This document shows, piece after piece, positions 1 to 7,547 of a stretch of 8,492 nucleotides of DNA (position 1 is the stretch's first letter; each line of letters starts with the position of its first letter). Position numbers and translations under genes: made by a program. Where the stretch lies: NCBI GenBank assembly GCA_016302985.1, contig JAEDMN010000144.1, forward strand, positions 1-8,492. The letters run 5' to 3'. The stretch is from Kiritimatiellia bacterium. GTDB lineage: Bacteria > Verrucomicrobiota > Kiritimatiellia > RFP12 > UBA1067. Under the pieces are notes generated by a model. The model searched no databases. It was not told the DNA's origin and saw only the letters and a program-made list of their open reading frames with translations.

Positions 1-204
1 GAGCTCGAAAAAAAGTTCAACGACTATGGCGCGAAGATGATGCCGCCCGACAGGGCAGAGGAGGTCCGTAGGCAGATCGAGGCGTTTGTCGGCCGACCCA
101 TCCGCACAAACGCGCAGATTCTTCATGACCGCATGAACCGGCCGCGACCGGCCAGTTGTCGTTCGCCTACCGAAGACGATGTCCCGGTTTCATCCGGGCT
201 TTAG
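1..204 (+). CDS. C-terminal end of an unrecognised protein (5' end outside window)
   Basis: Frame 1 is open from the first base to a TAG at 202-204, giving the last 67 residues of a protein that begins upstream. The first ~45 residues are charged and look helical (ELEKKFNDYGAKMM, then RAEEVRRQIEAFVGRP). The last ~20 (NRPRPASCRSPTEDD...) are Pro/Ser-rich and look disordered. Third codon positions are less GC-biased than in lysA or tex, so coding support is moderate and the true reading may differ near the end. I recognise no family and assign no function. A 5-bp stem (183-187 with 194-198, six-base loop) overlaps the last codons, but no T-tract follows, so I do not call it a terminator. The alternative is a degraded gene end next to the repeat-containing stretch that follows. 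Confidence 0.4.
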   Translation, partial: ELEKKFNDYGAKMMPPDRAEEVRRQIEAFVGRPIRTNAQILHDRMNRPRPASCRSPTEDDVPVSSGL

Positions 205-300
205 GGGTGTTTCTGGTCGGGAGTACGAGTCCCCATTCTGCCTTCGGGGCGCTTGCACGGAAGGCGAAAGACCCGACGCCGAAGGGGCCCAAAATCAGGC

Positions 301-333
301 CCAGATTGAACGGACGATGTCCAGATTGAACGG
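301..333. repeat. 13-bp direct repeat, two copies at 20-bp spacing
   Basis: CCAGATTGAACGG occurs exactly at 301-313 and again at 321-333, a period of 20 bp. The intervening bases are ACGATGT. The spacing is about two helical turns, so two copies would face the same side of the DNA, as paired protein-binding sites often do. It lies about 150 bp upstream of the lysA start. Function is unknown; it could equally be part of a repetitive extragenic element. Confidence 0.6.
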
Positions 334-390
334 GCAGAATGACGGGACTTTGAGAAACGTTTACGGTCCGGGCAAGTCGGTCAGCACGAT

Positions 391-412
391 AAAATAAAAG
401 AATCTTTATTTT
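391..412. repeat. AT-rich inverted repeat upstream of lysA
   Basis: AAAATAAA (391-398) and TTTATTTT (405-412) are perfect reverse complements separated by six bases. In otherwise GC-rich DNA this 22-bp AT island stands out. It lies about 35 bp upstream of the predicted -35 position of the lysA promoter, so it could be an operator or an upstream AT-rich element. The stem has no GC, so a conventional intrinsic terminator is unlikely. Confidence 0.5.
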
Positions 413-465
413 GAGTGTCGACTGAATGGAAGAGCGCCGAACCCATGCCCGCGGTGCGTCGGATT

Positions 466-483
466 TGGTATAATTCCCCGCTA
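466..483 (+). promoter_or_regulatory. Extended -10 promoter of lysA, predicted leaderless
   Basis: TATAAT at 469-474 is a perfect sigma70-type -10 hexamer, preceded by TGG (466-468), the extended -10 TGn motif. At 17-bp spacing the -35 position (446-451, TGCCCG) is poor, which is usual when an extended -10 compensates. The expected transcription start, 7-9 nt past the hexamer, is 481-483, that is, at or next to the lysA ATG. No Shine-Dalgarno sequence lies before that ATG, consistent with a leaderless mRNA. Confidence 0.7.
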
Positions 484-1757
484 TGAAAACGCTCCCGTTC
501 ACGAACGAACAGCTCGAGGCGATCGCCTCGCAGCACCCGACGCCTTTCCACATCTACGACGAGAAGGCCATCCGCGCCAACGCCCGCCGCCTGAAGGCCG
601 CGTTCGCCTGGAATCCCGGTTTCCACGAGTACTTCGCCGTCAAGGCGACGCCGAACCCCTGGCTCATGAAGCTCCTGAAGGAGGAGGGCTTCGGCAGCGA
701 CTGCTCCTCCATGGCCGAGCTCGTCCTGGCGGAGGCCGTCGGCAATGTCGGCGAGGACGTCATGTTCACGTCCAACGACACGCCGGACGCCGAGTTCCGG
801 AAGGCCGTCGAGCTGGGCGCGATCGTGAACCTCGACGACATCACGCACATCGCCGCGGTCGAGCGCGCGTGCGGGAAGCTGCCCGCGCTCATGTGCTGCC
901 GCTGGAACCCCGGTCCGCTGAAGGGCGGCAACGCCATCATCGGCAAGCCCGAGGAGGCCAAGTACGGCTTCACCACCGAGCAGCTCTACGACGCCTACGC
1001 GCGGATGAAGGCGAAGGGCGTGAAGCGCTTCGGCCTGCACACGATGGTCGCCTCGAACGAGCTCTCCCCGCAGTACATCATCGACACGGCGACGCTCCTC
1101 TTCGACCTCGTCGTGGACATCTCGAAGAAGGTTGGCATCACGTTCGACTTCATCAACATCGGCGGCGGCATCGGCATCCCCTACCGGCCCGACCAGGAGG
1201 CGCAGCCCCTCGAGACGATCGGCGCGGGCATCGAGGCCTCCTATCGCGCGCACCTGATCGCGAAGGGCCATCCGGACCTGAAGCTCTACATGGAGTGCGG
1301 CCGCTGCATCACGGGGCCGTACGGCTACCTCGTCGCGCGCGTGCGCCACCTCAAGAGGACGTACCGCACGTACGTCGGCCTCGACGCCTGCATGTCGAAC
1401 CTCATGCGCCCGGCGCTCTACGGCGCCTACCACCACATCTCGGTTCCGAAGTACGGCCCCGCCGGCACGACCTACACGGAGAAGGCCGAGGTGCCGCTGA
1501 TGACCTGCGACGTCACGGGGTCGCTCTGCGAGAACAACGACAAGTTCGCGATCCAGCGCGCGATTCCCGAAGTGCAGCCCGGCGACCTGCTCGTGCTGCA
1601 CGACGCGGGCGCGCACGGCCACGCGATGGGCTTCCAGTACAACGGCAAGCTCCGCAGCGCCGAGCTGCTGCGGCGCGCGGACGGCTCCGTGCAGGTGATC
1701 CGCCGCGCGGAGACGCTTGCGGACTACTTCGCGACCCTCGACTTCCCCGGACTCTGA
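483..1757 (+). CDS. lysA: Diaminopimelate decarboxylase (fold-type III PLP enzyme)
   Basis: Converts meso-diaminopimelate to L-lysine and CO2, the last step of lysine biosynthesis, in the cytoplasm with pyridoxal phosphate. The 424-residue product matches the usual family length. Visible motifs: FAVKAT with the PLP-binding lysine K54; GLHTM with H186, expected to stack on the cofactor; GGGIGIPY (227-234), which holds the PLP phosphate; ECGR (271-274), the equivalent of the family EPGR with Cys in place of Pro; CDVTGSLCE (342-350), with catalytic C349 and E350 from the dimer partner; and GFQYN, with Y386 near the cofactor. The ATG at 483 is chosen because it starts just upstream of the conserved barrel and follows the -10 element directly. 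tex follows after 25 nt. Carboxynorspermidine or another amino-acid decarboxylase is the alternative, but the C-terminal half looks like a diaminopimelate decarboxylase subtype of anaerobes. Confidence 0.85.
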   Translation: MKTLPFTNEQLEAIASQHPTPFHIYDEKAIRANARRLKAAFAWNPGFHEYFAVKATPNPWLMKLLKEEGFGSDCSSMAELVLAEAVGNVGEDVMFTSNDTPDAEFRKAVELGAIVNLDDITHIAAVERACGKLPALMCCRWNPGPLKGGNAIIGKPEEAKYGFTTEQLYDAYARMKAKGVKRFGLHTMVASNELSPQYIIDTATLLFDLVVDISKKVGITFDFINIGGGIGIPYRPDQEAQPLETIGAGIEASYRAHLIAKGHPDLKLYMECGRCITGPYGYLVARVRHLKRTYRTYVGLDACMSNLMRPALYGAYHHISVPKYGPAGTTYTEKAEVPLMTCDVTGSLCENNDKFAIQRAIPEVQPGDLLVLHDAGAHGHAMGFQYNGKLRSAELLRRADGSVQVIRRAETLADYFATLDFPGL

Positions 1758-1768
1758 TCCGTTTGACG

Positions 1769-1774
1769 AAAAGG
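1769..1774 (+). promoter_or_regulatory. Shine-Dalgarno site of tex
   Basis: AAAAGG ends 8 nt before the ATG at 1783. It favours this start over an in-frame ATG at 1717, which lies inside lysA and would add 22 residues unlike the usual Tex N terminus. Confidence 0.5.
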
Positions 1775-1782
1775 CTCCCCAA

Positions 1783-4032
1783 ATGACGAACGAACTGAAT
1801 GCGCAGCAGGTGCTGCCGCGTGTTTCCGCCGAACTGGGCATCACGCCCGGCCAGATCGCCGCCGTCGCGCGGCTGCTGAACGAGGGCAACACGATTCCCT
1901 TCATCGCCCGCTACCGCAAGGAGGTCCACAACAACCTCGACGAGGTGCAGATCTCCAGGATCCAGGAACGCCTTTCCTACTACGCGGAGCTCGAGGACCG
2001 CCGGGCGACCATCCTGAAGTCCATCGAGGACCAGGGCAAGCTGACGGACGAGCTGCGCGCGAAGATCGAGGCGTGCATGCAGAAGAACGCCCTCGAGGAC
2101 CTCTACCAGCCCTACAAGCCGAAACGCCGCACCCGCGCGATGATCGCGAAGGAGAAGGGCCTCGAGCCGCTCGCGGACAAGATCTGGAACCACGAGCCCT
2201 ACGACGGTTCCGCCGAGGACCTGCAGGGCGCCCGCGACATCATCGCCGAACGCATCGCGGACATCGCCGACGTGCGCGGCCTCGTCCGCGACGCCTTCGC
2301 CCGCAAGTCCACGGTCAAGAGCGAGGTCGTCGCGCCGAAGCCGACCGAGCCGACGAAGTTCGAGCAGTACTATGACTACTCCGAGCCCATCTCCGAGATG
2401 CCGAGCCACCGCTACCTCGCCATCCGCCGCGGCCAGAACGAGGGCGTGCTGTGGGTCCGCCTCGTCGTGGACCGCGCCCCGCTCGTGGACCGCATGCTCG
2501 AGATCGTCGACTGGCGCGAGGACGAGAACATCCGCCTCGCCGCGGAGGACGCGTACAAGCGCCTGCTCGCGCCGAGCTGCGAGCTCGACGTCTCCTTCAC
2601 GAAGAAGGAGGAGGCCGACCGCGCGGCGGTCGAGGTGTTCGCCGAGAACCTGCGTCACCTCCTGCTCGCGGCCCCGCTGGGCGAGAAGAAGGTGCTGGCG
2701 ATCGATCCCGGCATCCGCACGGGCTGCAAGGTCGCCATGCTCGACGCGACCGGCAAGTTCCTCGTGAACACGGTCATCTACCCGATGCAGCGCACGGCCG
2801 AGGCGCAGGAGACGATCGCGAAGATCGTCGACCACTTCCACCCCGAGGCGATCGCCGTCGGCAACGGCACGGCGGGCCGCGAGACCGAGGCCTTCGTGCG
2901 CGACGTGCTGAAGCTCATCGGCGCGAAGGACGTCATGGTCGTCAGCGTGAGCGAGTCCGGCGCGTCCGTCTACTCCGCGAGCGAGGTCGCCCGCGACGAG
3001 TTCCCGGAACTCGACCTGACGGTGCGCGGCGCGATCTCCATCGGCCGCCGCCTGCAGGATCCGCTCGCCGAGCTCGTGAAGATCGAGCCCAAGGCGATCG
3101 GCGTCGGCCAGTACCAGCACGACGTCTCCCAGACCATGCTCGAGAAGAAGCTGGACGACGTCGTCGTCAGCTGCGTGAACATGGTGGGCGTCGAGCTGAA
3201 CACGGCCTCCGCCCCGCTCCTGACGCGCGTCTCCGGCATCGGCCCCGCGCTCGCGAAGAACATCGTCGCCTGGCGCAACGCGAACGGCGCGTTCAAGAGC
3301 CGCAGGGACCTCCTCAAGGTCGAGAAGCTCGGCCCGAAGGCGTTCGAGCAGTCCGCCGGCTTCCTCCGCATCCGCGGCGCCGCGAACCCGCTCGACGCGT
3401 CCGCGGTCCATCCCGAGCGCTACGCCCTCGTGGAGCAGATGGCGGGCGACCTCGGCGTGAAGGTCGGCGACCTCGTGGGCAATTCGCTGCTCGCGGACAA
3501 GATCGACGTGCGCCGCTACATCACGAACGACGTCGGCGAGCTCACGCTCAAGGACATCGTGGCCGAGCTGAAGAAGCCGGGCCGCGACCCGCGCGCGGTC
3601 TTCGAGAAGCCCGCGTTCCGCGACGACGTCACGACGATCGACGACGTGAAGGAGGGCATGACCCTCGAGGGCGTCGTCACGAACGTCGCGGCCTTCGGCG
3701 CCTTCGTCGACATCGGCGTCCACCAGGACGGCCTCGTGCACGTCTCCGAGCTCGCCGACCGCTTCGTCCGCGACCCGAACGAGGTCGTGAAGGTGGGCGA
3801 CAGGATCAAGGTGAAGGTGATCGGCGTCGACAAGGCGCGCCAGCGCATCTCCCTCACCGCCCGCACGCAGCCGCGTCCCGCGGCCGGTCAGGGCGGCGGC
3901 TACTCGGGCGGCGGTCGCCGCGACGGCGGCGGCCGCGGTGGCTATTCGAGCGGTCCGAAGCGCGTGGGCGGAGACCATGGCGGCCGTTCGTTCTCGAGCG
4001 GCTTCAGCTGCAACCCGTTCGCGAACCTCTGA
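1783..4032 (+). CDS. tex: Tex, S1-domain RNA-binding transcription accessory protein
   Basis: A 749-residue cytoplasmic nucleic-acid-binding protein of the Tex family, the bacterial relative of Spt6. It is thought to act on transcription complexes or transcripts and has no established enzymatic reaction. Domains in order: an N-terminal helical region (about 1-200) with the family stretch around IPFIARYRKE (38-47); a YqgF/RNase H-like domain beginning at VLAIDPGIRTG (304-314); helix-hairpin-helix motifs around VSGIGPALAKNI (483-494) and the following LLKVEKLGPKAF; an S1 RNA-binding domain (about 626-694) with FGAFVDIG; and a Gly/Arg-rich tail (695-749) ending in NPFANL. The length is typical and all core domains are present. 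It starts 25 nt after lysA and stops 2 nt before the next GTG, so cotranscription with both is likely. Family assignment is firm; the tail is discussed separately. Confidence 0.95.
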   Translation: MTNELNAQQVLPRVSAELGITPGQIAAVARLLNEGNTIPFIARYRKEVHNNLDEVQISRIQERLSYYAELEDRRATILKSIEDQGKLTDELRAKIEACMQKNALEDLYQPYKPKRRTRAMIAKEKGLEPLADKIWNHEPYDGSAEDLQGARDIIAERIADIADVRGLVRDAFARKSTVKSEVVAPKPTEPTKFEQYYDYSEPISEMPSHRYLAIRRGQNEGVLWVRLVVDRAPLVDRMLEIVDWREDENIRLAAEDAYKRLLAPSCELDVSFTKKEEADRAAVEVFAENLRHLLLAAPLGEKKVLAIDPGIRTGCKVAMLDATGKFLVNTVIYPMQRTAEAQETIAKIVDHFHPEAIAVGNGTAGRETEAFVRDVLKLIGAKDVMVVSVSESGASVYSASEVARDEFPELDLTVRGAISIGRRLQDPLAELVKIEPKAIGVGQYQHDVSQTMLEKKLDDVVVSCVNMVGVELNTASAPLLTRVSGIGPALAKNIVAWRNANGAFKSRRDLLKVEKLGPKAFEQSAGFLRIRGAANPLDASAVHPERYALVEQMAGDLGVKVGDLVGNSLLADKIDVRRYITNDVGELTLKDIVAELKKPGRDPRAVFEKPAFRDDVTTIDDVKEGMTLEGVVTNVAAFGAFVDIGVHQDGLVHVSELADRFVRDPNEVVKVGDRIKVKVIGVDKARQRISLTARTQPRPAAGQGGGYSGGGRRDGGGRGGYSSGPKRVGGDHGGRSFSSGFSCNPFANL

Positions 4033-4034
4033 CC

Positions 4035-5066
4035 GTGACGCGCATCGCCATCGCCGGCTTCGGCTTCATGGGCCGGATGCATTACGGAAACTGGAAGCGA
4101 ATCCGCGGCGCGAAGGTCGTCGCGATCTGCGACGCGAACCTCGGCCAGCTGAAGACCGTCGCGGGCGGGAACCTCGCGGGCGCGGACACGTCCACGGACT
4201 TCACGGGCGTCGCCGTCTACGACGACTACGCGCGGATGCTCGCCGCGGGCGGTTTCGACGCCGTCGACCTCACGCTGCCGACGTCCCTGCACCGCGACCT
4301 CTCCGTCGCCGCGCTGAAGGCCGGCTACCACGTGCTCTGCGAAAAGCCCATGGCGTTGTCGACGGCGGACTGCGACGCGATGCTCGCGGCCGCGCGCCGC
4401 GCGAAGCGGACGCTTCTCGTCGCGCAGTGCCTGCGCTTCTGGCCCGAGTACGTCGCGCTGCGGAAGCTGATTCTCTCCGGAAGGTACGGCCGGGTCGTCG
4501 CCGCCGAGTTCCACCGTTCGTCCAATCCGCCCGAGGCGAAGGGCGGACACGCCTGGTACCTCGACGCGAAGCAGTCCGGCGGCTGCCTGCTGGACCTGCA
4601 CATCCACGACGCGGACATGATCCAGTTCCTGTTCGGGAAGCCGCGGGACGTGGCCGTCCGGACGCACCGCCGCGCGGATGGCGTCCTCGACCACGCGCAT
4701 CTCGTCTATGACTATCCGGACATGGTCGTCTCCGCCACGGCATCGTGGTCCAACGCGAAGACGCTCGGCTTCGAGGCGTCCTTCCGCGTGACGCTCGAGA
4801 AGGCGTCCGTCGTCTTCGATCCGAAGCGCCCCGAACCCTACCTGGTCTATCCGGCGGCCGGGAAGCCGTTCGCCCCGAAGGTTCCGAAGACGGGCGCCTA
4901 CGAGGCCGAGCAGCGCTACTTCGTCGACCTGCTCGCGGGACGCGCCGACGCGTCCCTTCTCACGGCGCGCGACGCGCGCGACGCCGTCGCGCTGGTCGAG
5001 CGGGCCGCGCGGACCCAATCCGCGCGCCGGGGGCCGGCGCGCAACTCAATTGTCGGGAGGCATGTC
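4035..5066 (+). CDS. Gfo/Idh/MocA family NAD(P)-dependent oxidoreductase; frame runs without a stop into the next gene
   Basis: A cytoplasmic sugar or polyol dehydrogenase-type protein. The GTG at 4035 follows the tex stop by 2 nt without a visible ribosome site, so translational coupling to tex is likely. From there the product has a Rossmann GxGxxG motif (GFGFMG, 8-13); the EKP motif (103-105), whose lysine sits near cofactor and substrate; and GGCLLDLHIHDAD (182-194), matching the family's catalytic-pocket stretch with D187 and H191. The fold appears complete by about residue 327 (AVALVERAART), the normal length of the family. No stop codon follows: the frame continues through the start of the glycoside hydrolase to 7547, so 5066 is only the boundary given by the next ATG. 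Substrate cannot be read from sequence. Since some Gfo/Idh-fold proteins are NAD-dependent glycosidases (GH109 and relatives), that is a real alternative to a plain dehydrogenase. Confidence 0.85.
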
Positions 5067-5069
5067 ATG
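5055..5069 (+). promoter_or_regulatory. Strong Shine-Dalgarno site for the glycoside hydrolase
   Basis: GGGAGG at 5055-5060 lies 6 nt before the ATG at 5067, an ideal distance, and 12 nt before a second in-frame ATG at 5073. An ATG at 5062 is in another frame. This site decides the start and argues that the secreted protein is translated separately, although the upstream reading frame is still open. Confidence 0.75.
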
Positions 5070-7547
5070 CGCATGGCGTACATTGTGGTCGGAATCGCGC
5101 TTTGCGCGGGCGCGGTCTGCGCCGGGCGGCCGAAGGACTTCGACTTCGCCGCCGAGGCGGCGAAGGGGAACGTGCGGCTCACGGGCGGCGTGTACACGAA
5201 CGCGTCCGAGGCGGCGCGGCAGGTGACGGGGGACGCGGACGGCCTGCGCTTCCGCTTTGATCCCCTGCAGATGGCGCCGGGGCCGCGCTGGTGCACGGTC
5301 GACGTCCGCGGGGACCTGCAGCCGGGCGACTGGCTGGGAAGCCGCGTGCGCCTCGTGATGCGGCGGCGCCCGTTCCGCAACGTGACGAAGCAGATGGCCG
5401 TCAACTTCACGGACCGCGACGGCGAGACGTTCCAGTACCTGCCGTCGCAGGTGGAGCAGATGCCGTCCGAGAATCTCCTTGCCTGCACGTTCGAGGTCCG
5501 CACTGCGCACAATGGCTGCTGGGGCGGCGGCGACAGGGCGAACAAGGTGCCCGATCCGCCGCTGCGCTTCACGAGCCTCAACGGACACTTCGCGTCGGGC
5601 GGACGGTATGCCGAGATGACGCTCGTTCGGTTCGAGGTGCTGCCGCCCGTGACGCCGCAGGCGCGCACGGTGTCGTACCGCGCACCGGTCTCCGTCGACA
5701 CGACGTATCCGGGCGCCGCGCCGTTCCCCGCGGCGGACGAACTGGTCTTCCGCCTGCCGTCCGGGACGGAGGGCGGCATGACGCTCACGCTCTCCGCGAA
5801 CTCGAAGGGCTCGGTGGGCCAGGGCGAACGGCTGCGCTTCCAGGGCCGCGCCGTCGGGCAGGAGGTCCGCTTCGCGACGGACCTGCCGTACGACGGACGC
5901 TATTCGTTCCTGTCCCTGACGTGCGGGGACGTGGCGCTGCGCCCCGTCTCGGCCGAGGGCCTCTTCCGCCGGCCGGCCGCGGAGGTGCCGGAACTGGACG
6001 TCGAGACGGGCAACCGCCTGCACCTCGTGCGCCGGGAGAAGCCCGGCGAACGCGCCGTCGTGACGGTCCGCAACCCCGCGCAGCGGGAGATGTCCTGGAA
6101 GGGGGCGCTCCGTTTCTCGGATGTCTTCGGGCGCGAAATCCGCCGTCCGCTCGACCTGACGGTTCCCGCAGGCGGGACGGTGCGGCTCGATGCGCCGGAG
6201 CTGCCCGCGAAGGGCCTCTGGTTCGTGGATGCGGAGGTGACGGGGCCCGACGGCTCGACGGCGCGGAAGTCGACGCGCTTCGCGGTCGTCGACCTGCACG
6301 AACGGACGCCCGTCGTGGAGAAGCCGGCGTTCCGCTTCGGCATCCACTATCACGGCACCTACTACCTGCCGGACCTCGTGGACCCGACGATCGACGCGCT
6401 GGTCGCCGCGGGCGCGAAGTTCACGCGCACGGACTACAGCTTCATGTTCGCGGACATCGCGCGGCCGGACGGTTCGCGCGACTGGTCGAAGTCCGACGAC
6501 CTGCTGAAGCGGCTGCGGGACGCCGGCCTCGCCCTCGAGATCATCGTCGGCGGCACGCCGCGCTGGGCGGTCGATCCGGAGGTGCTGAAGGCGCGCGCCG
6601 GGCTGCGGCGGCCGGGCTGCCTGCCGAGCCGCCCCGGACTCTTCCGCGCCTTCTGCCGCGACTTCGCGGCGCGGTACGGCCGCCAGATCGACTACTACGA
6701 GATCGGGAACGAATGGGACCTCACGTCCCCGGACCTGCTGAAGCCCGACGAGGCGCTGCGCATGCAGCGCGAGGCGTACGAGGGCGTGCACGCCGGCTTC
6801 CCCGCGGCGTGCGTGACGCCGAACGGCTGGGCGGGCGCCTCCTCGCGCCGGCTGACGTCCCCGAAGGACAACCCCGGACTGATCGAGACGTTTGCGGAAC
6901 ACCCCGAGCTCTACGACGCCTGGGCCCTCCACTGCCACGGTGCGTTCGAGGACTACGTCGCGCGCATCCAGGACGAGTTCCTGCCGCTCCGCGCGAAGAC
7001 GGGACTCGGAACGCGCCCCTGGATCTCCGGCGAGACGGCGCAGACGACGTTCGGCGGGGACGAGATCCGCGTCGCGCGCACGGTCTGGGCGAAGACGCTC
7101 TACGCCTGGGCGTGGGGCGCGCGCGACTACATCTGGTACAACCTCCGCGCGACCGGCTGGCTCGAGGGCTCGGAACCCGGCTACGGCCTCATGACGGCCT
7201 CCCTCCACCCGCGCGCGGGCTACGCGAGCTTCGCCGCGCTCACGGCCATCTTCCAGGGGCTCGCCTTCGACGCGCGGCTGGTTTCGCGGGACAACCTGCA
7301 CCTGTTCCGCTACAAGGGGGAGAAGCGCGCGTTCAGGGGTGTCGTGCTCGCGGGCTGGGACTGGGACGCGGAGACACCGCGCACGGTGCGCATCCGCACC
7401 GACGCGGCGTGCGCCGAACGCTCGGACTACATGGGCAACCGCACGCCCGTCCCCGTCGTGGACGGCGTCGTCACCTTCGCGCTCGGCGCCGATCCGCAGG
7501 CGCTCCTCCTCCCCGGCGCGGCCCGCGCCGAAATGCTGCTGGAGTAG
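5067..7547 (+). CDS. Secreted glycoside hydrolase, clan GH-A-like TIM barrel, substrate unknown
   Basis: An 826-residue exported protein. Residues 1-19 form a signal peptide: MRM, a hydrophobic stretch IVVGIALCAGAV, and probable cleavage after VCA-19. No proper lipobox is seen, so release to the periplasm or outside is expected. Residues ~25-195 and ~205-410 look beta-rich with many aromatic residues, probably carbohydrate-binding or immunoglobulin-like modules that I cannot name. A TIM barrel begins near FRFGIHYHGTYY (422-433). EIGNEWD (545-551) gives E549 as the likely acid/base after strand 4, and WISGETA (652-658) gives E656 as the likely nucleophile after strand 7, the arrangement of retaining clan GH-A enzymes. 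HCHG (622-625) and WYN (690-692) fit other active-site strands. A C-terminal beta domain (~740-826) follows. Its placement after a Gfo/Idh oxidoreductase suggests glycan breakdown. GH39-, GH5- and GH51-like families are all possible. Confidence 0.8.
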   Translation: MRMAYIVVGIALCAGAVCAGRPKDFDFAAEAAKGNVRLTGGVYTNASEAARQVTGDADGLRFRFDPLQMAPGPRWCTVDVRGDLQPGDWLGSRVRLVMRRRPFRNVTKQMAVNFTDRDGETFQYLPSQVEQMPSENLLACTFEVRTAHNGCWGGGDRANKVPDPPLRFTSLNGHFASGGRYAEMTLVRFEVLPPVTPQARTVSYRAPVSVDTTYPGAAPFPAADELVFRLPSGTEGGMTLTLSANSKGSVGQGERLRFQGRAVGQEVRFATDLPYDGRYSFLSLTCGDVALRPVSAEGLFRRPAAEVPELDVETGNRLHLVRREKPGERAVVTVRNPAQREMSWKGALRFSDVFGREIRRPLDLTVPAGGTVRLDAPELPAKGLWFVDAEVTGPDGSTARKSTRFAVVDLHERTPVVEKPAFRFGIHYHGTYYLPDLVDPTIDALVAAGAKFTRTDYSFMFADIARPDGSRDWSKSDDLLKRLRDAGLALEIIVGGTPRWAVDPEVLKARAGLRRPGCLPSRPGLFRAFCRDFAARYGRQIDYYEIGNEWDLTSPDLLKPDEALRMQREAYEGVHAGFPAACVTPNGWAGASSRRLTSPKDNPGLIETFAEHPELYDAWALHCHGAFEDYVARIQDEFLPLRAKTGLGTRPWISGETAQTTFGGDEIRVARTVWAKTLYAWAWGARDYIWYNLRATGWLEGSEPGYGLMTASLHPRAGYASFAALTAIFQGLAFDARLVSRDNLHLFRYKGEKRAFRGVVLAGWDWDAETPRTVRIRTDAACAERSDYMGNRTPVPVVDGVVTFALGADPQALLLPGAARAEMLLE

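Larger units (their letters stand above)
205..460. other. Non-coding intergenic stretch with short repeats and hairpins
   Basis: I see no convincing gene here. Short open frames exist on both strands (179-397 plus, 167-553 minus), but neither has a ribosome binding site or a recognisable product, and the minus one runs into lysA. The stretch contains CCTTCGG (241-247), which can pair with CCGAAGG (279-285); GGGCC/GGCCC arms around 285-300; a 13-bp direct repeat at 301-313 and 321-333; and an AT-rich palindrome at 391-412. Composition is clearly less GC-rich than in the neighbouring genes. Confidence 0.5.

Noticed and set aside
183..198. GC hairpin (CCCGG, six-base loop, CCGGG) as a terminator for the first gene
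   Set aside because: It lies before the stop codon and no run of T follows, so an intrinsic terminator is not supported.
179..397. 72-codon plus-strand open frame upstream of lysA
   Set aside because: No ribosome site, no recognised product and no coding-like codon positions; it spans the repeat and hairpin region.
167..553. 128-codon minus-strand open frame before lysA
   Set aside because: It starts inside lysA and crosses the AT palindrome and direct repeats; no ribosome site or family.
2451..4034. Upstream extension of the oxidoreductase frame across tex (open from 2451)
   Set aside because: It overlaps tex in another frame and its product is an Arg/Gly/Pro-rich shadow. The Rossmann motif begins right after GTG 4035.
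202..7547. UAG recoded as a sense codon, because TAG at 202 and 7545 are also followed by open frames
   Set aside because: Open frames after a stop are common at this GC content. The glycosidase ends at a natural C terminus at TAG 7545, so global recoding is unlikely.
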